From positions 5,185,501-5,249,500 of the forward strand of contig NZ_BNJI01000001.1 of NCBI RefSeq assembly GCF_016587415.1: DNA of 64,000 bases, given 5' to 3'. This document shows, in pieces, positions 17,711 through 25,786 of this stretch (its first letter is position 1; every line of letters begins with the position of its first letter). Made by a program: the position numbers and the translations under genes. The notes below the pieces were generated by a model. The model had not been told where the DNA came from, ran no database searches, and saw only the letters and a program-made list of their open reading frames with translations. Origin of the DNA: Ktedonobacter sp. SOSP1-85 (lineage in GTDB: Bacteria > Chloroflexota > Ktedonobacteria > Ktedonobacterales > Ktedonobacteraceae).

Positions 17711-18643
17711 TTACTCTGCCTGCAAGGCCACAAGGGTGGCGCGCAAGACCTGCTGGTGTGCCGCGAGCTGCTGACGAGCCTCCTGTGGGCTGACATGAGC
17801 GCGCGCGACCACAATCGCAGTCTTAGTCTCCCCGTCGCACTGGGCAAGCAGAGCATCGGCCTGCTCCTGCTCAATGCCAGCGATGGTCTGCACGATCTTG
17901 CTGGCCCGGCGCTGGAGCTTATAGTTTGAGGCATGCACGTCGACCATCTGGTTACCATAGGTCTTGCCCAGCAGAATCATGACACTGGTACTGAGCATAT
18001 TGAGCGCCATCTTCTGCGCGGTGCCCGCTTTGAGGCGCGTGGAGCCACTGACAACCTCGGGACCAACCACGGGCGCGATCATGATATCGACTGTGGAATG
18101 CAGGGGCGTCTGTGAGTTGCAGGCGAGCCCCACGGTCAATGCGCCAACCTCGCGGGCGTAAGTGACGGCTCCCAGGACATAGGGAGTGCGCCCGCTGGCG
18201 GCGATACCAACCACAATGTCTCTGGCCTCAATATGCAACTGTTGCAGGTCGGCCTTGCCACCCTCGGGGTTATCTTCCGCTCCCTCGACCGCCTTCAGGA
18301 TGGCGGGAGGACCGCCCGCGATCAAGCCTATCACTAACTCTGGCGGTGTGCTAAAGGTGGGGGGACATTCCGAGGCATCCAGAATGCCCAGGCGACCAGA
18401 GGTACCCGCGCCAAGATAGATCAGGCGCCCTCCCTGGCGCAGACGTTTGGCACTCTCCTCCACGGCAAGCGCGATCTGAGGTAGTTCTTGCTGTACGGCC
18501 AGGGCGACCCTGGCGTCCTCCGCATTCATGACCTGAACAATCTCAAGTGCGCTCATTTGGTCGATTTGCGCGCTGGCGGGATTGGCCCCCTCAGTCTCCA
18601 TAGCCTGAAGATTGAGTTCTGGCTGTCCTGATGAACTCGACAT
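17711..18643 (-). CDS. murQ: N-acetylmuramic acid 6-phosphate etherase
   Basis: Cytosolic lyase that splits the lactyl ether of MurNAc-6-phosphate to GlcNAc-6-phosphate and D-lactate. The 310-residue protein has the family motif YLGAGTSGRLGILDASECPP (residues 76-95, a SIS-type phosphosugar site with catalytic Glu92), GVIASGRTPY-like GIAASGRTPY, and KAGTAQKMALNMLSTSVMI. Length is normal. ATG at 18643 has AGGAG 9 bases upstream, and it lies 28 bases after anmK; a longer open frame to 19189 is a shadow over anmK. Together with AnmK it converts 1,6-anhydro-MurNAc to GlcNAc-6-phosphate. Confidence 0.95.
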   Translation of the reverse strand: MSSSSGQPELNLQAMETEGANPASAQIDQMSALEIVQVMNAEDARVALAVQQELPQIALAVEESAKRLRQGGRLIYLGAGTSGRLGILDASECPPTFSTPPELVIGLIAGGPPAILKAVEGAEDNPEGGKADLQQLHIEARDIVVGIAASGRTPYVLGAVTYAREVGALTVGLACNSQTPLHSTVDIMIAPVVGPEVVSGSTRLKAGTAQKMALNMLSTSVMILLGKTYGNQMVDVHASNYKLQRRASKIVQTIAGIEQEQADALLAQCDGETKTAIVVARAHVSPQEARQQLAAHQQVLRATLVALQAE

Positions 18644-18671
18644 ATATGCGTTACTCCTGGTGGTGTGTTTA

Positions 18672-19949
18672 CTATTGCTGTGTGCCCGGTGCGGGCACGG
18701 TGTTTTGTATGAGGTGCAGGCGGTGCAGCATGGGATAGGTGCCTGCTGTGCTCGTCTCTTCCTCGTGTGCCAGGTCTGCGTGTACCTGGCGGAGAAGCTG
18801 GCGATAATTGCGCCCTGGCACGATCTTGCCCAGAATGGCGGGTGTGCTTGCCCCTGTGCTGCCTGGTAGATTGTTGGCGCGGCCATAGAGGCACTCATGC
18901 CCCAACAGGGCGAAGAGGATACCCTCCTTAGCCCCGGCGGGAAGGCCCGTCTCTTCGAAGAGGCGGACTCGTGTGGTGGGAAGGCCCGCCTGTAGGCCCT
19001 GCATGAGTACAGGGTTATAGCCGCCGCCACCACCGACCAGGACCTCGTCCAGGTGCGCCGGACCATAGGTGCGGTAGGCGTGAATGATGTTCTCGATTGT
19101 GATGGCGGTAAGCGTCGCGATGGTATCTTCGGGTGAGAGACCCGCGTCTGTGGCCTGGGCGATGAGCTGGGCCGCGAAGGCATCGCCAAACAGTTCGCGC
19201 CCGGTGGTTTTGGGGGGCAACTGGTGAAAATAGGGATGGGCCAGGACCTGGCTTACCAGGCTCTCATCAACTGTGCCCTGGCGTGCCAGTGCTCCGTCGC
19301 GGTCAAAGTGGCGCGCCCCTTGCGTGTAGTGGCGGACCGCGGCATCGATAAGCACATTGCCCGGGCCAGTATCAAAGGCGTAGGCCCCGGATGGACCCTG
19401 ACCCGCCGGGAGAAAGGTTACGTTGCCGATGCCGCCTATGTTTTGCAGGGCGCGTGTCTGCTGCGGGTCGCTAAAGAGCAGGGCGTCAAAGAATGAGGCC
19501 AGGGGCGCCCCCTGCCCGCCCGCGGCGACATCGGCCACGCGCATATCAGCCACGACGCTTATGCCCAGGCGTTGCGCGATTACCGCCGCCTCGCCGGTTT
19601 GCCAGGTTGAGCGGACGCGTCCAGGTTCAACGAGGTGATAGAGCGTCTGCCCATGAGAGGCGACCAGGTCGATATCGGCGTGTGAGACCTGCTGATGAAG
19701 GCAGAAGATCTCGACGGCTTCGGCGAATGCCGCTCCCAGGAGAAAGTTTAGCTCTGTCAGGTCTGCCAGGTGCGCCTGGGGCATGCGCAGGATGTTGAGC
19801 ACCTGTTGGCGCAAGGATGCGGGGAAGCTGGCCTCTTCATATGCCAAAAGGCGCAGCGAGAGTTCGCCTGGTGCGACAGGCAGAAACTCGCAGAGAGCCA
19901 GGTCGATGCCGTCAACGGAGGTACCCGAGTTCAGGCCAAGTACGCGCAT
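18672..19949 (-). CDS. anmK: Anhydro-N-acetylmuramic acid kinase
   Basis: Cytosolic kinase that opens and phosphorylates 1,6-anhydro-MurNAc to MurNAc-6-phosphate. The 425-residue sequence opens with MRVLGLNSGTSVDGIDLALC, whose GTSxDGID loop binds nucleotide phosphate. DTGPGNVLIDAAVRHYTQG, TTGRELFGDAFA and VGGGGGYNPVLMQGL are further family motifs. Length is somewhat longer than E. coli AnmK owing to a C-terminal extension of about 40 residues. AAAGGAG lies 9 bases before the ATG. It is followed by murQ, its metabolic successor. Confidence 0.94.
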   Translation of the reverse strand: MRVLGLNSGTSVDGIDLALCEFLPVAPGELSLRLLAYEEASFPASLRQQVLNILRMPQAHLADLTELNFLLGAAFAEAVEIFCLHQQVSHADIDLVASHGQTLYHLVEPGRVRSTWQTGEAAVIAQRLGISVVADMRVADVAAGGQGAPLASFFDALLFSDPQQTRALQNIGGIGNVTFLPAGQGPSGAYAFDTGPGNVLIDAAVRHYTQGARHFDRDGALARQGTVDESLVSQVLAHPYFHQLPPKTTGRELFGDAFAAQLIAQATDAGLSPEDTIATLTAITIENIIHAYRTYGPAHLDEVLVGGGGGYNPVLMQGLQAGLPTTRVRLFEETGLPAGAKEGILFALLGHECLYGRANNLPGSTGASTPAILGKIVPGRNYRQLLRQVHADLAHEEETSTAGTYPMLHRLHLIQNTVPAPGTQQ

Positions 19950-19985
19950 CGGATGTGTGCTCCTTTCTTAAGTGCGAGACAGCAT

Positions 19986-20061
19986 GTAGGGTCCATGCTG
20001 GCATGGACTCCCGCCAGGGGAACGCCGCTTCGCTCGTAGTCCATGCCAGCATGGACCCTAC
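19986..20061. repeat. 24-bp inverted repeat built from two smaller palindromes
   Basis: Arms 19986-20009 and 20038-20061 are perfectly complementary, and each arm alone contains the palindrome GTCCATGC-NN-GCATGGAC. The right arm includes the namZ stop codon. It may attenuate transcription between namZ and anmK. A third copy of the small palindrome is at 57764-57789. Confidence 0.75.
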
Positions 20062-21245
20062 TCCTGTATACCATCCTGGTAGAGCAAGAAAGGGGCGCGT
20101 CGCTGCGCGAAAGCAGCCAGGCCACCCTCCCAATTCGCCGTGATCTCTGCTACGCTTGCGCCGGCCTCCAGGGCCAGGCGCACCTGGTCGCTGCCGCAGA
20201 GCAGGTCGAGAAAATAGGTGCCATTCTCACCCTGAATCCAGGTCCGTGAGAGCGGTGAGAGGCGGCGCAGGTCCGCCAGCAGGTGTAGCCCCAGTTCCAT
20301 GAGAGGGATCTGTGCCCGGTCCAGCAGGTAGACCTGTATGCCTCCACAGCGCGTCTGAGCGTGTTTGGAGAAGGTTGGCGTGAAATAGAGCGGGCGGAAG
20401 GCCACTCCAGGCAAGGCATGGACCGTGAGGGTCTCCGCCAGGACGAAGGGATCGATATCGGGCGCGCCCAGGATTTCAAAAGGGCGCGTCGTGCCGCGTC
20501 CCTCAGAGCAACTGAGACCTTCAAGCAGACAGGTCGCGGGGTAGAGCGCCACCGCGTCCAGCGTCGGCAGGTTGGGTGAGGGCTGCACCCAGGGCAGCTC
20601 GAGCTGATCAAACCAGAGATCGCGCCGCCAGCCCCGCATCGCCACCACCATGGGTTCAGGCAGTGCATGTTCAGCGGCATACAGACGTGCGAACTCGCCG
20701 ACCGTCAGTCCATGGCAGACGGGGATATTGGCGATGCCGACAAAGGAGCTAAAATCGGGATGGAGGATATTGCCTGCCAGGAGCTGGCCACCAAGCGGAT
20801 TGGGGCGATCCAGAACCACAAAGAGTAGCCCGGCCTCCGCCGCGGCCTCCATGGCGTAGACCAGGGTTGAGAGATAGGTCGCGTAGCGCACGCCGATATC
20901 CTGGAGGTCAAAGAGCAGGACATCCAGCCCCTGGAGCATCTCGGGACGTGGTCGCCGGGTCTCGCCATAGAGGCTGTAGACCGGGAGGCCGGTGCGTGAG
21001 TCTGTGCTGGCCTGTACATGTACACCGGCCTGGGCATCGCCGCGCATGCCATGTTCGGGTCCAAAGAGTGCGCAAAGCCCGAAGCGCGGGTCGGCGTGCA
21101 GGAGATCAACGCCGCCCTGGAGCGCCCTGTTGATACCCGTTGGATTGGTAATCAGTCCCAAACGTTTCCCGTGTAGGCTTGGCACTCCTCCCGCCAGTAA
21201 GACATCGAGTCCATTCTGGACGACAGCGTGGGTGGACCCCTTCAT
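20058..21245 (-). CDS. namZ: DUF1343 exo-beta-N-acetylmuramidase (NamZ type)
   Basis: The DUF1343 family includes Bacillus subtilis NamZ, which removes MurNAc from the non-reducing end of peptidoglycan sugar chains. The 395-residue protein has an N-terminal Rossmann-like domain with GLITNPTGINRAL, LFGPEHGMRGDAQAG, SLYGETRRP, VLLFDLQDIGVRYATYLSTL and LDRPNPLGG, all characteristic, then PSPNLPTLDAVALYPATCLLEG and EGRGTTRPFEILGAP. No signal peptide is evident from the start MKGSTHAVVQN, whereas the Bacillus enzyme is secreted; the enzyme may therefore act on imported fragments. AAAGGAG precedes the ATG. It sits between the importer genes and anmK. Confidence 0.92.
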   Translation of the reverse strand: MKGSTHAVVQNGLDVLLAGGVPSLHGKRLGLITNPTGINRALQGGVDLLHADPRFGLCALFGPEHGMRGDAQAGVHVQASTDSRTGLPVYSLYGETRRPRPEMLQGLDVLLFDLQDIGVRYATYLSTLVYAMEAAAEAGLLFVVLDRPNPLGGQLLAGNILHPDFSSFVGIANIPVCHGLTVGEFARLYAAEHALPEPMVVAMRGWRRDLWFDQLELPWVQPSPNLPTLDAVALYPATCLLEGLSCSEGRGTTRPFEILGAPDIDPFVLAETLTVHALPGVAFRPLYFTPTFSKHAQTRCGGIQVYLLDRAQIPLMELGLHLLADLRRLSPLSRTWIQGENGTYFLDLLCGSDQVRLALEAGASVAEITANWEGGLAAFAQRRAPFLLYQDGIQE

Positions 21246-21277
21246 GAGATACTCCTTTCGCTCAACAGGTTATGGTC

Positions 21278-22141
21278 TTATCCCTTGATCGCGCCCATGC
21301 GCACACCAGAGAGGAAGTTGCGCTGGAAGATCAGGAAGAAGATGATCATCGGAAGCGCGGCCAGGGCAGCGCCTGCAAAAATGATACCATAATCTGTGGT
21401 GAACTCGCCCTGCAAGCTGGCCACCCCAACGGAGAGCGTATAGTGATTGCTGGACTGCAATACGATCAAGGGCCAGAGGAAATCATTCCAGTGTTGGACG
21501 AAGGTAAAGATGGCCAGTGCGCCAACCGCAGGCCGACACAGAGGCAGGATCACATGCCAGAAGACGCCCATCTCGCCACAGCCGTCTATACGAGCGGCAT
21601 CCAGCAGCTCTGTGGGGAGGGTCTGGATATACTGGCGCATCAAGAAGATGCCAAAGACATTGGCGAAACCTGGTAGAATTACGGCCCAGAGCGAGTCGAT
21701 CAGGTTGAGCTGCTGCGTGACCAGGTACATGGGAACCAGGGTCACGTATGTTGGAATCATCATCGTGCCGATCACGACCCAGAAGAGAATGGTGCGACCA
21801 GGAAACTTACGTTTCGCGAAGGCATAACCCGCCATCGTATCGAAGAGAATATGGAACAGGGTAATGACGATGGAGACCGTCAGGCTGTTTGCCCCCCAGC
21901 TCCAGTAATCGGTGGCCTGGCTGAGCAGGCGCTGGAAGTTCGATATGTCTGCGTGTACGGGAAAGAAATCCGGGGGCGTCTTGAGCGAAAATGTGGTCGG
22001 CGTAAAGGCCGTTACATAGAGCCAGTACATCGGCCAGAGCGCGATGACAGCAACGATAAGGAGCACGAGCCAGGGTGCGACGCTTCCCCATTTGATCCTG
22101 CGCGGAGTCACGCTCCGCTGTTTGAGTTCTGCTTGAGCCAT
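21278..22141 (-). CDS. Carbohydrate ABC transporter permease (MalG type)
   Basis: A 287-residue CUT1 permease with six membrane helices, an EAA loop ELLDAARIDGCGEMGVFWHV followed by ILPLCRPA, and the typical C-terminal QRNFLSGVRMGAIKG. ATG at 22141 has GGAG 8 bases upstream; a GTG three codons earlier is the alternative. It is 32 bases upstream of namZ in the same direction, and forms an importer with the genes at 22261 and 23423. The context suggests uptake of a MurNAc- or GlcNAc-containing sugar. No ATPase gene is present in the operon. Confidence 0.9.
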   Translation of the reverse strand: MAQAELKQRSVTPRRIKWGSVAPWLVLLIVAVIALWPMYWLYVTAFTPTTFSLKTPPDFFPVHADISNFQRLLSQATDYWSWGANSLTVSIVITLFHILFDTMAGYAFAKRKFPGRTILFWVVIGTMMIPTYVTLVPMYLVTQQLNLIDSLWAVILPGFANVFGIFLMRQYIQTLPTELLDAARIDGCGEMGVFWHVILPLCRPAVGALAIFTFVQHWNDFLWPLIVLQSSNHYTLSVGVASLQGEFTTDYGIIFAGAALAALPMIIFFLIFQRNFLSGVRMGAIKG

Positions 22142-22154
22142 TACTGACACTCCA

Positions 22155-22260
22155 ACCTACTACTTCTCCGAAAACCCTGAGCGCGCTTGCCGTGCCACCG
22201 CTTGTCCCCGAATGGGGAAGCGCTAGGCACGCGAGTGACGTTGGGTTTCGGAATAAGATC
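22155..22260. repeat. Dispersed palindromic repeat, copy B
   Basis: Matches 2415-2487 in inverted orientation at both ends, with about 30 additional bases in the middle (around CCCCGAATGGGG, itself palindromic). It fills the gap between the two permease genes almost exactly, ending one base before the upstream stop codon. See copy A for shared sequence. Confidence 0.75.
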
Positions 22261-23202
22261 CTAGTATTCCACATCGCTGCGGAGCATACGGAACTGTACC
22301 ACAGCTACGGAGGCGATCATCAAGAAGAGGATAAAGGCTTGCGCGGAGGCAACGCCATAGCGTGACTGCTGGAAGCCATTTTCGTAGATCTGCGTTACCA
22401 TCACCTGGGTGCTGGTACCCACACCACTCTTCACCATGACGAAGAACTTCTCAAAGACCTGGAAACTGGCGATGGTATAGAGCACGACCAGGTAGAGCGT
22501 GGTTGACTTGATCAGCGGAAGGGTGATATACCACCAGCGTTGAATGGGGCCAGCACCATCGATCTGAGCCGCTTCGTAGAACTCGGGTGGAATGCTGGCC
22601 ATGGCGGCATTAAAGAGCACCACGCCGGTCGCGGGAATGGTGAGCACCGTAGAGAGTGTGATGCTATTGAGGACCACATTGGGATCGGAGAGCCAGCGGA
22701 TGGGGGCGATATGCACCAGGCTCAGTAAATAGTTGAGCATGCCATATTCAGAGTTGAAGATCCACTTCCAGGTAATCGCCACAATAACGGAACTGGAGAC
22801 TGCGGGCAGGTAGAACGCCGCCAGGAAGAAGGTCTTCGCGATCTTGCCGCGCTTTTGAATCAGCCCGGCGAGGACGAGCGCGATCAGAATATTGGCGATG
22901 ACGGTAATGACTGTGTAGTAGAGGGTATTCTCGATAGACTTAAGGAAGATACCCCCCTCTGTGGTGAAGGCCGAGACATAGTTTTTGAGGCCAATCCACT
23001 TGCCGGTCGTCACGATATCGCTATCCTGGAAGGAGATGACCAGCGCCCACAGGATAGGAAAGAGCGTGAAGATGGCAAAGGTAAGCATGCTGGGTAGAAT
23101 GAAGAAGTAACTCCAGCCGTGTTTTTTCAGAGTGCGCCCGAACGCACCCGATGGGCGAGACGGCGTGCGCTTCTCCGCACGTGACAGTGATATGTCTGAC
23201 AT
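22261..23202 (-). CDS. Carbohydrate ABC transporter permease (MalF/UgpA type)
   Basis: A 313-residue CUT1 permease: cytosolic basic N-terminal arm, first helix YFFILPSMLTFAIFTLFPIL, further helices, and the EAA loop EFYEAAQIDGAGPIQRWWYI then TLPLIKST. The second ATG (23202) is chosen since CAGGAGA lies 7 bases upstream, while the first ATG (23208) is too close. It follows the binding-protein gene and precedes the MalG-type gene, separated from the latter only by repeat copy B. Confidence 0.9.
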   Translation of the reverse strand: MSDISLSRAEKRTPSRPSGAFGRTLKKHGWSYFFILPSMLTFAIFTLFPILWALVISFQDSDIVTTGKWIGLKNYVSAFTTEGGIFLKSIENTLYYTVITVIANILIALVLAGLIQKRGKIAKTFFLAAFYLPAVSSSVIVAITWKWIFNSEYGMLNYLLSLVHIAPIRWLSDPNVVLNSITLSTVLTIPATGVVLFNAAMASIPPEFYEAAQIDGAGPIQRWWYITLPLIKSTTLYLVVLYTIASFQVFEKFFVMVKSGVGTSTQVMVTQIYENGFQQSRYGVASAQAFILFLMIASVAVVQFRMLRSDVEY

Positions 23203-23422
23203 GACCATTCTCCTGTGATGATGTTGAAAGGGTCAGGGTAGTACATTGCGAGAGGAGAGGACCGTGCGACAGACGATTGTGACGCCGCCAGTATGCCCCG
23301 AGGTGAGTCAGGTGCCCCCTTATATCTATGTACATCAGGAGCAGGCTGTGTCCTTCATGGCTCAGGGGAAGCACGAGTGTACAAGAACGTGCCTGTACAC
23401 TCGCGTCCTCTCTTATGCGTGC

Positions 23423-24724
23423 TTACGCATTGCTGGAAAGGATCGAATTGATCTCGTCGGCAGGGGCATTGAGTGCCTCTTGCGCGGAAGACTTGCCCAG
23501 CACCGCGTTTTGCAACTGTGAGTGGATCAGGGTACGAATCTGAGACCACTGCGCAATGATGGGCATAAAGTACGTGCTGGCCACAAGAGGCGAGAACTTG
23601 TTGATGGGATCAAGCACCGTAATAGATTTACGCGCGCCCGGAGCCAGATAGTAGCCGTTGACATCCGTGCCAACCTGCTTGCCCGTCAGGTAGTTGGCGA
23701 AGTCCATAGCCAGCTTCTCCTGACCCTTGTTGCTGTGCTTGCCAACCACAATCAGACCTACACCGCCAACCGTGAAGGGTTTGTTGCGTTTGCCGACAGG
23801 CATGGCGCGCACTTCAAAGTTCAGGCCCAACTGGCGGTAGCCACTGGAGTCACCGCTGGGTGCGCTGTACATCGCGTAATTCTTGTTCTGGCTAAAGCCG
23901 GTGCCAATATCGTCGGGCGACTGCGTGCCAAAGTCGGGAGGCGTAACCTTATACTTTTGTGCCAGGTCAACCAGCTTCTGTAGGCCACTCACGCCCTCAG
24001 GGGTATTGAGAGTATATTTCTTGTTATCCTCGGAGAGAGGCGTCGCCCCATCACCCAGGAGGAAGGACCAGGTATTGACCAGGTCGGGATCGATGGCACC
24101 TGTATAGCCATAGACCTGTTGCCCATTGGAGCGCTTGAAGGTCAGGCGCTGCGCGATATCGACAAACTCCTCGTAGGTCCAATCATCTTTGGGCAACTCG
24201 ATGCCGCGCTCTTTAAAGAGATCGATGTTGAGATACATGGCCACCGGGGGAACCCAAAGCGGCCAGGCATAGACCTTGCCGTCAAAGGTGACGGATTTAA
24301 GGATATCGGGATAGAAATCTGCCTTGTCTTCCGCGCTCAGATACTCATCGATAGGAGCGACCAATCCCTGCTTGATCAGCAAGGGCAGATTGTCGGAAGG
24401 ATAGCGGAAGAGGTCGATAGAGGTGCCGCCGCGTACCGCCTGTGTGACCTTGGTGAAGCCGGCCTGGTCACCCGTGTAGCCAGTGGCTTTGACGTCCTTG
24501 AGAGTAGTATGGGCTTTTTTGTAGGCTGCCGCTGCCGCATCAGTGAGTTTACCGGTCTTATTGGCACCGTGAGGCTGATAGCCTGTGACCCAGTAGTTGA
24601 GGGTGCCTGATGCTGCACTGGCACCGGAATCGCCACAGGCCGCGAGGAATGCAGCCAATGCACTGGTTCCGACGACGACCTTGCCGCCATCCACAAGAAA
24701 TTGTCGACGTGTCGTAGAATACAT
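23423..24724 (-). CDS. Sugar ABC transporter binding lipoprotein with Tat-like signal
   Basis: First gene of the peptidoglycan-sugar island. The 433-residue protein begins MYSTTRRQFLVDGGKVVVG, an RRxFL twin-arginine motif followed by a hydrophobic stretch and lipobox LAAC, so it is probably a Tat-exported lipoprotein. The rest is a family 1 solute-binding protein (VTQAVRGGTSIDLFRYPSD, GKVYAWPLWVPPVAMYLNID, KHSNKGQEKLAMDFANYLTG). It differs clearly from the two paralogues at 6415 and 9855. Ligand is inferred from the downstream namZ, anmK, murQ and nagZ genes to be an amino sugar or muropeptide fragment. Confidence 0.88.
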   Translation of the reverse strand: MYSTTRRQFLVDGGKVVVGTSALAAFLAACGDSGASAASGTLNYWVTGYQPHGANKTGKLTDAAAAAYKKAHTTLKDVKATGYTGDQAGFTKVTQAVRGGTSIDLFRYPSDNLPLLIKQGLVAPIDEYLSAEDKADFYPDILKSVTFDGKVYAWPLWVPPVAMYLNIDLFKERGIELPKDDWTYEEFVDIAQRLTFKRSNGQQVYGYTGAIDPDLVNTWSFLLGDGATPLSEDNKKYTLNTPEGVSGLQKLVDLAQKYKVTPPDFGTQSPDDIGTGFSQNKNYAMYSAPSGDSSGYRQLGLNFEVRAMPVGKRNKPFTVGGVGLIVVGKHSNKGQEKLAMDFANYLTGKQVGTDVNGYYLAPGARKSITVLDPINKFSPLVASTYFMPIIAQWSQIRTLIHSQLQNAVLGKSSAQEALNAPADEINSILSSNA

Positions 24725-25376
24725 AGTTTTAAAATACTCCTCGTTTCCTTTGATGAAGACAAAAAGGATACATGCTCAGTATCGCGAATAAGCCGTGAGG
24801 AATGGTCCAGAGTTCGTATGGACTTCTACCTGAACAAGGGAAATAGGGTAGAAGGAAGAGCGATCCTGCAAGAAGAGGATCGGTCACAGGAGCGAAAGCT
24901 TCCTCGCTGGACACACTCGTCTATGAGCTGATCAGGATTCAGGCAACGCGCCGCTTGAATCCGCGCTGTGCGTAGGCATGAAAAAAGGTTGCACGTGAAT
25001 TGTGACTATTTATATCGCTCAACCTTTCTTGCCATTGCTATGCAGTTGATATGTTGTATATACCAATAGACTGCTTGTTCACACTATGCCACACTGAATC
25101 TCTTCTGTCAACATGCGAGCTTGCTTTATTTTTGTTGAGATTAGTATAAAAGGGTAGAAAATAAATGCTTATAGTTGTAGCCCGCTACTGGCGTACGCGG
25201 CTACTTCTGCGTAGCCGCGTACGCCAGTAGCGGGCCAGGAGGGGTGTGTGCCTGGTGGGGGCTAGCGCATTTGCAGCTTTATGGCCGGGCTAGTGACGAA
25301 ATGGCTTAAGCGTGCGTGTCCTCTTGAGAAAGTATACTTGCTTTGGTAGCGTTTAGCGATCAGGAGGTGATAACGC
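24725..25376. other. 652-base intergenic region between divergent units
   Basis: Should contain the promoter of the salvage operon (leftward) and of the His-rich gene (rightward). It holds the hairpin at 25180-25235. The sequence 25046-25066 (TTGATATGTTGTATATACCAA) has partial dyad symmetry and could be an operator, with low confidence. No gene is supported here. Confidence 0.45.
25180..25235. repeat. 25-bp perfect hairpin, full copy of a dispersed repeat
   Basis: Arms 25180-25204 and 25211-25235 are perfectly complementary with a TTCTGC loop. The arm begins GCCCGCTACTGGCGTACG and is identical over 25 bases to 15673-15697. It lies between divergent genes, so it is not an obvious terminator. 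Confidence 0.8.
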
Positions 25377-25706
25377 ATGACCCATTCTATGCATGAAACG
25401 CACGGCGAACATGAACATACGGAGCAGTGTGGTCATACTGCGGTCGTCCACGAGGGGCATATCGACTATCTGCATGAAGGTCACCTGCACCATCCCCACG
25501 AGGGGCATTATGATGAGCATGTGATTGGCGTGAATGCGCAGAATCCCGCCTCGTGTCAGCCAATGGAGTGCTCCTGTGGCGGCCATGATGTTTCCCAGCA
25601 TGAGCAGGTTCCCCATGGCGATCACTATGATTACCTCTATCAGGGGCACCTGCATCATCCACATGGTGACCACTGCGACGATCATGGTTCCCTACAGACG
25701 CGCTAG
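25377..25706 (+). CDS. Histidine-rich small protein, probable metal binder
   Basis: 109 residues with about a quarter histidine, plus Cys and acidic residues. The unit DYLHEGHLHHPHEGHYDEH recurs as DYLYQGHLHHPHGDHCDDH, so it is an internal duplication. It resembles short proteins often annotated, without evidence, as 'zinc transporter permease' (CGHTAVxHxGHVDYxHDGHLH); there is no membrane segment here, so that name is misleading. Zn, Ni or Cu binding or storage is the likely role. A perfect CAGGAGGTGA ribosome-binding site (25361-25370) suggests high expression. It is monocistronic with a terminator. Confidence 0.8.
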   Translation: MTHSMHETHGEHEHTEQCGHTAVVHEGHIDYLHEGHLHHPHEGHYDEHVIGVNAQNPASCQPMECSCGGHDVSQHEQVPHGDHYDYLYQGHLHHPHGDHCDDHGSLQTR

Positions 25707-25724
25707 CCTGGCAGGCGGAAGTAC

Positions 25725-25766
25725 AGAAGCCATGGCGAGAGGATCATCCGACTCGCCATGGCTTCT
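25725..25766. terminator. 15-bp hairpin with T-run, bidirectional terminator
   Basis: AGAAGCCATGGCGAG at 25725-25739 pairs with 25752-25766 and runs into TTTT. It lies between the convergent His-rich gene and recQ. Confidence 0.75.
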
Positions 25767-25786
25767 TTTGGGGTCTCTGCGTATTG

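Noticed and set aside
17711..19189. MurQ frame extended upstream to 492 residues
   Set aside because: The extra part lies over anmK and reads as low-complexity shadow; ATG 18643 with AGGAG is the proper start.
24701..24931. 76-codon plus-strand frame at the start of the salvage operon
   Set aside because: It overlaps the signal-peptide end of the binding-protein gene antisense and has no supporting start.
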